A DNA stretch of 40,846 nt, taken from Paracoccaceae bacterium. GTDB taxonomy: Bacteria; Pseudomonadota; Alphaproteobacteria; Rhodobacterales; Rhodobacteraceae. The position numbers and the translations under genes are program-made. The stretch is from contig JASBUI010000030.1 in assembly GCA_030148005.1 (NCBI GenBank), forward strand, positions 1 to 40,846. The letters are read 5' to 3'. The notes beneath the pieces are model-generated. The model was not told where the DNA came from. It searched no databases and was given only the letters and a program-made list of their open reading frames with translations. This document shows, in pieces, positions 35,344 through 40,846 of this stretch; the first letter of the stretch is position 1, and the number at the start of each line of letters is the position of its first letter.

Positions 35344-35730
35344 TCAATCCTGCCCCGATTGCCCAAGGCCCCGCGCATCAAGATAATGGCGCACCGCATC
35401 CTGCACCCGCCGGAAACGGTCACCGCCCAGTTTGACCCCGCCGTACCAGCGCGTCACGACGATGATGTGCCCGGTGAGGCCCTCACGCTCAAGCATCCGC
35501 AGGATCACCATGCCCGCGCCGCTTTCGCCGTCGTCGCTTTTGATCGGTCCCTCGTCCAGAAGCGCAGCCCAAGTGTTATGCTTGGCCTTGGCGAACTTCT
35601 TTTTGCGGCGAAGATCGCGCAGGAAATCCAGCGCCTCATCCCGGCTGGCAACAGGCCCGCCAGAGACCGCGTATTTCGATCCGCGGTCGCTTAGGATGTT
35701 GTCGAATACTTGCGCGCCGCCCTTGTCCAT
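35344..35730 (-). CDS. IMPACT/YigZ family protein (UPF0029), N-terminal domain only
   Basis: 128 residues. Core of the UPF0029 domain: GSKYAVSGGPVASRDEALDF, KAKHNTWAALL, DDGESGAGMVILRMLE and VVTRWYGGVKLGG, the family signature. E. coli YigZ is about 200 residues with an extra C-terminal domain; this one has only the N-terminal domain, a form also found in other alphaproteobacteria. Role unclear; the eukaryotic IMPACT relatives modulate translation control through GCN1. Stands alone on the minus strand. Confidence 0.88.
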   Translation of the reverse strand: MDKGGAQVFDNILSDRGSKYAVSGGPVASRDEALDFLRDLRRKKKFAKAKHNTWAALLDEGPIKSDDGESGAGMVILRMLEREGLTGHIIVVTRWYGGVKLGGDRFRRVQDAVRHYLDARGLGQSGQD

Positions 35731-35931
35731 GCGCCGTCTTTAGCAAAAGCGCCCTCTGCCCGCACGCCGAAACCTTCGGCTGATCACCGGCCGCGCGACG
35801 CCCCGACTTGGTACATTTCCGCCGTTTCCTAGTATTTTTCGCACAGTTGACGTCACGGCAAGATCGAAAAGCTAACGGAACGACATATCTTTATTTGCGA
35901 ATGTATTAAATATAGAGTGCCGAGCGCTGCC

Positions 35932-36543
35932 ATGCGGCGCACAAAGTTTGTTGAAGTCAGTAGAAGGTTAACGATTTTGGATCTCGCCAGAACCATGGCG
36001 TGTCTGGACTGCACACAGATGATCGCGGATATCAACGATCCGCTGGAGCTGTGCCAGAGCGTCATTTCCTATCTTCGAAAAACTTTGCTTTACGAGCGTA
36101 CCTCGGTCGTTCTGGTCCAGAAATCGACGGACATTCCACTTGTCTTTGCCCATAGTTCGGACGGTTACGTCACCGAAAGCCAACATCTGGAAGTGGCGCG
36201 GGTGAACCGCATCATTCGCCCCCCTGCAAAGGGCGTCATCTATAGCGTTCTGCAAAGCGGACGCGAGAGGTTGGTTCAGGACATCGACAAGTGCCCCGAC
36301 TATCTTCATGTAGCTGACAACATCATGGCCGAGGCTTGTTTCCCTATCATCGACAGGCAGCGCTGTATCGGCGTGATGAATGTCGAGCATTCGGTGCGCG
36401 ACGGGTTCTCGCACGATGATCTGATCATGCTCAAGATCGTCTCGGTCGGGCTTTCCCCGGCCCTGCGCCGCGCGCATAGAAGCGGCGCGCGCGGCCTGAC
36501 GGACAAGTTTCCGTCAGAAAGTGACATACGGATCACGGCCTGA
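35932..36543 (+). CDS. Stand-alone GAF-domain protein
   Basis: 203 residues from ATG 35932; GTG at 35917 in the same frame is possible and neither start has a clear ribosome site. Residues about 20-175 look like a GAF fold: helix LELCQSVISYLRKTLL, strands ERTSVVLVQ, central VNRIIRPPAKGVIYSVLQSG, then MAEACFPIIDRQRCIGVMNVEHSVRDGFSHDDLIMLKI. No kinase, GGDEF, HTH or membrane part is attached, so it would sense a ligand or redox state and pass it on through another protein. The upstream 186 bp is AT-rich and contains TGACGTCA (35848-35855) and a weak ACGACA-18-TATTAA pair. Confidence 0.75.
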   Translation: MRRTKFVEVSRRLTILDLARTMACLDCTQMIADINDPLELCQSVISYLRKTLLYERTSVVLVQKSTDIPLVFAHSSDGYVTESQHLEVARVNRIIRPPAKGVIYSVLQSGRERLVQDIDKCPDYLHVADNIMAEACFPIIDRQRCIGVMNVEHSVRDGFSHDDLIMLKIVSVGLSPALRRAHRSGARGLTDKFPSESDIRITA

Positions 36544-36566
36544 ACCCAAGCGGATCGAGGCGCGGG

Positions 36567-36896
36567 TTACCCCGCTGGCTGAAACTTGGCCATGATCGAG
36601 CCTGCGGTCTTTTGCGCCGCCATGAACTCCTCTGTCGTGAAGGCCTGCGCGGTGCGCAGGTTGCACACCGTGCCAGAGGCGCCTGCAACGATCAGGCCGG
36701 GAATGACGCTATCGGCGCCCGGCGCTTCGACGATCATGATCAAATCATGCTCTCCGGTGGTGGCGTAGAAGTCGAGTACCTTGCCGCCCATAGCCTCAAT
36801 AATCGGGGCCACGGCCTTTTTCCTGTCTGAGGGGTTTGAAATCATCCCCTTCATCGCAGCGTCAGTATAGTTCGCGGTAATTACGAATTTAGCCAT
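36567..36896 (-). CDS. GYD domain-containing protein
   Basis: 109 residues; MAKFVITANYTDAAMKGMIS at the N-terminus and the block KVLDFYATTGEHDLIMIVEA (normally LGEYDVVVI..E) mark the GYD family, a ferredoxin-like dimeric alpha/beta barrel fold of unknown function. Strong Shine-Dalgarno site (GGGAGGG) before ATG 36894-36896. A CCGGC/GCCGG hairpin (36917-36935) lies in its 5' leader. Convergent with the GAF gene. Confidence 0.88.
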   Translation of the reverse strand: MAKFVITANYTDAAMKGMISNPSDRKKAVAPIIEAMGGKVLDFYATTGEHDLIMIVEAPGADSVIPGLIVAGASGTVCNLRTAQAFTTEEFMAAQKTAGSIMAKFQPAG

Positions 36897-37031
36897 AGCG
36901 CCCTCCCATAGGCTGACCGGCCGCAGCTTTGCCGGCCTTTTGAAAATGCTTAGTTGAAGGCCCTCAGCCTAACACGAATAGCGGTAGATTGATACCTGCA
37001 GGCCCAAATGTGCCTTATGGGAGGCGTTGGC

Positions 37032-37739
37032 CTAGCGCTGGGCCGCTGCCGTTTCGCGCACGATCTTGATGCGCGCCGCATTGGCCGGGTGGCTTGCAAG
37101 GAAGCGGTTGCCGGGATCGGGGATGCGCGCGAAATAGCGCGAGCCGCGGACCGGATCATAGCCTGCACGCATCGCGATGATCGTGCCAAGCTGATCTGCC
37201 TCAAGCTCAAACCCTTTGGAGTATTGGCGTGTGGCAAGGGTGGCGCCGACGTTCTGGGCCGCATCGACCCCTGCCTGCCCTGCCCCGCCAAGCGCCGCCA
37301 GCACACCGGCCAGCGTGGCCCCGGCCAGCGCCGTTTCCTGCGTCTTGGGGATATGGCCGCGAATGTGGTGCGCCGCTTCATGACCAAGGATAAAGGCGAT
37401 CTCATCCTGATTGCGCGCCTCGGCGATCAGCGAGACGGTAAAGACCACCACCGGGCGGCCGTTGCGGTTAAGCGTCTGATAGGCGTTGGGCGCCTTTTTG
37501 GGATCGTCATCGACCGCGATCAGAAGGTCACAGTTTGCGCCCGGCCGGCGCTGGCGGCATTCGCGTTCGGCCACAGGTTCCACCCGCCGCATGACGGTGA
37601 CAAAATTGTTGACCGCTGTCTTGACGCTAAGCTTTTGGGGGGCGACCTCGTCGACCGGCGTGGCGCCGGTGACGACATCCATACAAGCCGACAAAAGAAA
37701 GGCCAAAGGCAGGGCAACTAATGTTCTGGGTAGACGCAT
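37032..37739 (-). CDS. M48 family metalloprotease, lipoprotein
   Basis: 235 residues from ATG 37737-37739 (Shine-Dalgarno GAGGATAA). Lipoprotein signal LPLAFLLSAC with the lipobox Cys at 19. Zinc motif HEAAH in FILGHEAAHHIRGHIPKTQE, downstream Glu in GFELEADQLGTIIAMRAGYDP, and C-terminal FLASHPANAARI. It resembles BepA/LoiP-type periplasmic M48 proteases that police outer-membrane protein assembly but lacks a TPR part. A much longer in-frame start exists but would overlap the divergent gene and hide the lipobox. Confidence 0.9.
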   Translation of the reverse strand: MRLPRTLVALPLAFLLSACMDVVTGATPVDEVAPQKLSVKTAVNNFVTVMRRVEPVAERECRQRRPGANCDLLIAVDDDPKKAPNAYQTLNRNGRPVVVFTVSLIAEARNQDEIAFILGHEAAHHIRGHIPKTQETALAGATLAGVLAALGGAGQAGVDAAQNVGATLATRQYSKGFELEADQLGTIIAMRAGYDPVRGSRYFARIPDPGNRFLASHPANAARIKIVRETAAAQR

Positions 37740-37854
37740 AACTTTATCCTCATTCACTTGCCCCGATCCTAGCACGCAGGACGTGATGCGCCAGACCCTG
37801 AAACCGCTATTGATCGGCTTGGCAAGTCTATGCCCAAGCCCTATCGTCGGGCAC

Positions 37855-38091
37855 ATGTTTACCATTGAGCACGAATTTGACGCCACCGTCGTCACCCTGA
37901 TTGACGAGGGCGAGACGCATTTGCAGGGCGATGTCACCGTCAACGCCTTTGACGACTGCGTAACCATCGAACAACTGGACCCGCATACCGACAGGTTGAA
38001 CAGGATCACCCTGTCGATGCGCCAGATTCGCGATATCGGCGCGGCATTGAACCTGCCTGAAGGTGTCTATCGCTTGCCCGACAAGGGCTGA
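37855..38091 (+). CDS. Small conserved-looking hypothetical protein
   Basis: 78 residues from ATG 37855 (MFTIEHEFDATVVTLIDEGE), with the body VTVNAFDDCVTIEQLDPHTDRLNRITLSM and the tail LNLPEGVYRLPDKG. I recall similar short proteins in Rhodobacterales but no function. An in-frame ATG at 37786 would add 23 residues that look like a short signal peptide (MRQTLKPLLIGLASL), so an exported form cannot be excluded. It ends 20 bp before the acyl-CoA ligase gene and may share its transcript. Confidence 0.6.
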   Translation: MFTIEHEFDATVVTLIDEGETHLQGDVTVNAFDDCVTIEQLDPHTDRLNRITLSMRQIRDIGAALNLPEGVYRLPDKG

Positions 38092-38111
38092 GCCAGCGCA
38101 ACGGAGGCCTG

Positions 38112-39776
38112 ATGACACCGCATGATCCCAATGCGGCGGAGTTTCCGCCGGACATGCCCGAAACCATCGGCCCCTATTTTCGCGCCCGCGCCGCGCAGTA
38201 TGCGGCCCGCCCCTTTCTGGCCGCCCCCGCCGATGACGCGCGCCCATGGCACCCCGCCGGCATGGAGATGACCTTTGATCAGGCCGCACGCGCCGTTGCC
38301 CGCAACAGGCAGGCGCTGAAAGATGCCGGATACGGCCATGGCCACCGCATTGCGGTTCTCTTGGGCAACCGGCCCGAGATGCTTTTGTGGAAACTGGCGC
38401 TGGCCGATCTGGGTATCTCATGGGTGCCGGTCAATCCCGATTACCGCCCCGCCGAAACCGCCTATCTCTTGCAGGACTGCGGCGCCGATCTGTGCCTTGC
38501 CACCAAAGAGATGGCCGCGCAGATGGCCGACGGCATTGCCGAAAGCGGCGGCGACATCGCGCTGGCGCTGATCGAAGATGACGCGCTTGCGCCCGCGCCC
38601 CGGCCCGCGCCCCTGACGGGCCCTGTCACACCGCAAAGCGAGGCAAGCCTGATCTATACCTCCGGCACCACCGGGCGGCCCAAGGGCTGTATCCTGTCGC
38701 ATCAGTATGAGCTTTTGATGGGCGAATGGTATGCAGGGCGCGGCGGGCTGATCCAGTTTGATCCCGGCGGCGAGAGGATCTATTGCCCCCTGCCGCTTTT
38801 TCACGTCAACGCCGGGATTTTTCTTTTCTTTGCCGTCATCGCGACCGGCAGCACCCAGATCATCCCCGACCGTTTCAGCGCCCGCGCATGGTGGCCCGAC
38901 ATCATTGAAATGCGCGCCAGCGTCGCCCATTACCTTGGCATCATCATCCCCGCACTGATGAAACAGCCACCCGGCCCGCTGGACCGGGCCCATTCGATCA
39001 AATGGGCCGTCGGCGCCGGAGTTGAGCCGACGCTGCATGGCGCCTTTGAAGAGCGCTTTGGATTTCCGCTGATCGAGGTCTGGGGCATGACCGAGATGTG
39101 CCGCATCCTTGGCGCAACGCATGAGCCGCGCCAGATCGACACCCGCGCAATCGGGCGCGCCTGCCCCGGCCTTGAGGTGCGCGTGGTCGATGACGATGGC
39201 GCCGAACTGCCGCCAGGCACCGCCGGAGAGATGGTTCTGCGCCACAGCGCAAGCACGCCCCGGCGCGGCGCGTTCTCGGGCTATCTGAACCTGCCGGAGG
39301 CAACAGAAGAGGCTTGGCGCGGCGGCTGGTTTCACACCGGTGACACGGTCACGATGGACGAAAGCGGCACCGTCTTTTTCGTCGACCGGCGCAAGAACAT
39401 CGTGCGCCGGTCGGGCGAGAACATCGCCGCCGCCGAGGTCGAGGCCTGTCTTTTGGCCCACAGCGAGGTTACCCAAGTGGCCGTCATCGCCGTGCCCGAC
39501 CCCATCCGCGACGAAGAGGTGATGGCCTGTGTCGTCGCCAGCGGCCCCGTCGCCGGGGCCGAGCTTGCGCGGCGCCTGCTTGATCATGCGATGGACAAGA
39601 TGGCCTATTACAAGGCGCCCGGCTGGATCGTCTTTGTCGATGGTCTGCCTGTCACGGGAACCCAGAAAATCCAGAAGCACGCCATCTTTGGCGCTGGCCA
39701 GGACCCCTGCCTGCACCCGCGCGCGCATGATCTTCGCCAGCTTAAGAAACGCCGCCCCGGCCCGGCGGGCAGCTAA
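38112..39776 (+). CDS. Acyl-CoA synthetase (AMP-dependent ligase)
   Basis: Class I adenylate-forming enzyme joining a carboxylic acid to CoA through an acyl-AMP. 554 residues. P-loop YTSGTTGRPKG (182-192), A5-type motif VWGMTEMCRILG, GWFHTGD, hinge DRRKNIVRRSGENIAAAEVE, and the C-terminal catalytic Lys in GTQKIQK (about 519). The overall pattern is closest in style to CaiC/crotonobetaine-like and medium-chain ligases; the acid substrate is not predictable. GGAGG Shine-Dalgarno site before ATG 38112. Followed after 62 bp by a deacetylase-family gene on the same strand. Confidence 0.9.
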   Translation: MTPHDPNAAEFPPDMPETIGPYFRARAAQYAARPFLAAPADDARPWHPAGMEMTFDQAARAVARNRQALKDAGYGHGHRIAVLLGNRPEMLLWKLALADLGISWVPVNPDYRPAETAYLLQDCGADLCLATKEMAAQMADGIAESGGDIALALIEDDALAPAPRPAPLTGPVTPQSEASLIYTSGTTGRPKGCILSHQYELLMGEWYAGRGGLIQFDPGGERIYCPLPLFHVNAGIFLFFAVIATGSTQIIPDRFSARAWWPDIIEMRASVAHYLGIIIPALMKQPPGPLDRAHSIKWAVGAGVEPTLHGAFEERFGFPLIEVWGMTEMCRILGATHEPRQIDTRAIGRACPGLEVRVVDDDGAELPPGTAGEMVLRHSASTPRRGAFSGYLNLPEATEEAWRGGWFHTGDTVTMDESGTVFFVDRRKNIVRRSGENIAAAEVEACLLAHSEVTQVAVIAVPDPIRDEEVMACVVASGPVAGAELARRLLDHAMDKMAYYKAPGWIVFVDGLPVTGTQKIQKHAIFGAGQDPCLHPRAHDLRQLKKRRPGPAGS

Positions 39777-39838
39777 AGGCATTTACCTCTGCCCGGCCGC
39801 GTTGCAAGCTTTCCAGGCACCGCAACGAGGAGACGGCA

Positions 39839-40846
39839 ATGACCACCGCATTTTTCTGGGATGAACGCTGTTTCTGGCATGGCGGCGGCAACTATGCCTT
39901 TACCCTGCCCTTCGGCGGCCTTGTGCAGCCGCTGGCCGCGGGTGGCCTGCCGGAAAGCCCCGAAACAAAGCGGCGGCTGAAGAACCTTATCGAGGTGACC
40001 GGCCTGATCGGCGATCTGGACCCGCGCGGCGCCCCCAGCGCCACATGGGAAGATCTGGCATGGGTCCACCCAGAGGCTTTCCTGAATGAATTCAAGGCAA
40101 TGTCGGACGCAGGCGGTGGTGAGCTGGGCCTTCGCACGCCTTTTGCGCAGGGCGGGTTCGAACTTGCCGCGCTATCGGCAGGGCTTGCCAAGGGGGCGCT
40201 TTATTCGGTGCTGAAGGGCGAGGCCGACAATGCCTATGCCCTGTCGCGCCCGCCGGGGCACCACTGTTTGCCCGAGTTTCCGAACGGCTTTTGCCTGTTG
40301 GCCAACATCGCCATCGCGATTGAGGCAGCGCTGGCCGATGGGCTTACCCGGCGCGTTGCGGTTCTGGACTGGGACGTGCACCACGGCAATGGCACCGAGG
40401 CGATCTTTTACGACCGCGCCGATGTGCTGACGGTTTCGATCCATCAAGAGCATAACTATCCGCTCGACAGCGGCGATGCCGCTGATCAGGGCGGCGGTGA
40501 TGGCGAGGGGGCCAACGTCAACCTGCCGCTGCCGCCGGGCGCGGGGCACAATGCCTACATCGAGGTGATGGAGCGCGTCGCCCTGCCCGCCATCCGCCAG
40601 TTCGACCCCGATGTGATCATCGTGGCCTGTGGCTATGACGCCGCCGCCATCGATCCCTTGTCGCGCATGCTTGCCACCGCCCAGACCTTTCGCGACATGA
40701 CCGCTATGACCCGCGATCTGGCCAATGACATCTGTCAGGGGCGTCTGGTTCTGGTGCATGAGGGCGGCTATTCCGAGGTTTACGTCCCCTTCTGCGGGCA
40801 CGCCGTGCTGGAAGAGCTTTCGGGAAGTTCCATCACCGCCCCCGAC
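39839..40846 (+). CDS. Class II histone deacetylase-like amidohydrolase, C-terminus cut by window edge
   Basis: Zinc amidohydrolase of the HDAC / acetylpolyamine deacetylase superfamily; in bacteria the substrates are acylated polyamines or other amides. 336 residues are visible from ATG 39839 (GAGGAG Shine-Dalgarno site). Catalytic pair His141/142 in RPPGHH, zinc ligands Asp179 and His181 in DWDVHHGNGT and Asp267 in ACGYDAAAIDP, and transition-state Tyr311 in HEGGY, so the site is complete. Only a few dozen C-terminal residues should be missing. The N-terminus (FFWDERCFWH) matches class II enzymes that work on small molecules. Confidence 0.92.
   Translation, partial: MTTAFFWDERCFWHGGGNYAFTLPFGGLVQPLAAGGLPESPETKRRLKNLIEVTGLIGDLDPRGAPSATWEDLAWVHPEAFLNEFKAMSDAGGGELGLRTPFAQGGFELAALSAGLAKGALYSVLKGEADNAYALSRPPGHHCLPEFPNGFCLLANIAIAIEAALADGLTRRVAVLDWDVHHGNGTEAIFYDRADVLTVSIHQEHNYPLDSGDAADQGGGDGEGANVNLPLPPGAGHNAYIEVMERVALPAIRQFDPDVIIVACGYDAAAIDPLSRMLATAQTFRDMTAMTRDLANDICQGRLVLVHEGGYSEVYVPFCGHAVLEELSGSSITAPD

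Noticed and set aside
36917..36935. CCGGC/GCCGG hairpin followed by CCTTTT on the plus strand
   Set aside because: On the plus strand there is no gene ending nearby to terminate except through the whole GYD gene; on the minus strand it is only a leader hairpin. Too weak to call a terminator.
37032..38009. Longer in-frame start for the M48 protease (325 codons)
   Set aside because: It would bury the lipobox and overlap the divergent small gene; the internal ATG 37739 has a good ribosome site.
38418..39782. 454-codon open frame antisense to the acyl-CoA ligase
   Set aside because: The ligase frame has all family motifs; the antisense product is low-complexity and unrecognisable.

Overview
The window looks like a chromosomal segment from the Rhodobacteraceae (alphaproteobacteria, Roseobacter-type). 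It is GC-rich and densely coded. The markers are a GcrA cell-cycle regulator, a DUF6455 protein, a GlpVSTPQ-type glycerol ABC importer with its DUF2160 membrane protein, a ugpBAEC cassette, MeaB, and an argD-argF pair. I assign the group from recognised protein families, not from any database search.

Layout, left to right. 1-1314: 5' part of lepA (minus). 1454-4300: an accessory-looking patch with an alanine-repeat protein, an open frame that continues in phase past its stop codon, and a large protein of unknown function. 4451-7706: small secreted protein, low-Mr tyrosine phosphatase, rpmB, meaB and a DUF3108 exported protein. 7715-10189: hrpB helicase, convergent with gnd (10186-11604). 11666-14382: argD-argF-DUF1697 (minus). 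14597-18744: ugpBAEC, an importer for glycerol-3-phosphate and its diesters. 18875-20408: a BlaI-type repressor and M56 membrane protease pair with a clear operator. 20488-26560: the glycerol importer operon glpV-glpS-glpT-glpP-glpQ-DUF2160. 26761-29784: copA-cueR copper efflux with a textbook CueR promoter. 29822-30625: an ABC-2 permease with no ATPase beside it. 30747-31307: gcrA. 31375-33450: AsmA-family protein. 33635-35730: rimO, DUF6455 and an IMPACT-family protein. 35932-38091: GAF protein, GYD protein, M48 lipoprotein and a small conserved-looking protein. 38112-40846: an acyl-CoA ligase next to a class II HDAC-like deacetylase that runs off the right edge.

How the genes fit together: the central 12 kb is a glycerol/glycerophosphodiester uptake region with two separate ABC importers in the same orientation, separated by the BlaI/M56 pair. 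Both importer operons carry stem-loops just after the binding-protein gene, which fits higher expression of the binding protein. The most interesting mechanistic point is that the two glycerol-importer ATPases carry complementary defects. GlpT lacks the LSGGQ signature and GlpS lacks the switch histidine, so the pair should form one working and one degenerate ATP site. No tRNA, rRNA, CRISPR array, insertion sequence or phage gene was found. There is no gene-free stretch longer than 300 bases; the longest gaps are 14383-14596 and 5598-5843, and both are described. The unannotated part of 2582-3073 is taken up largely by the startless open frame.
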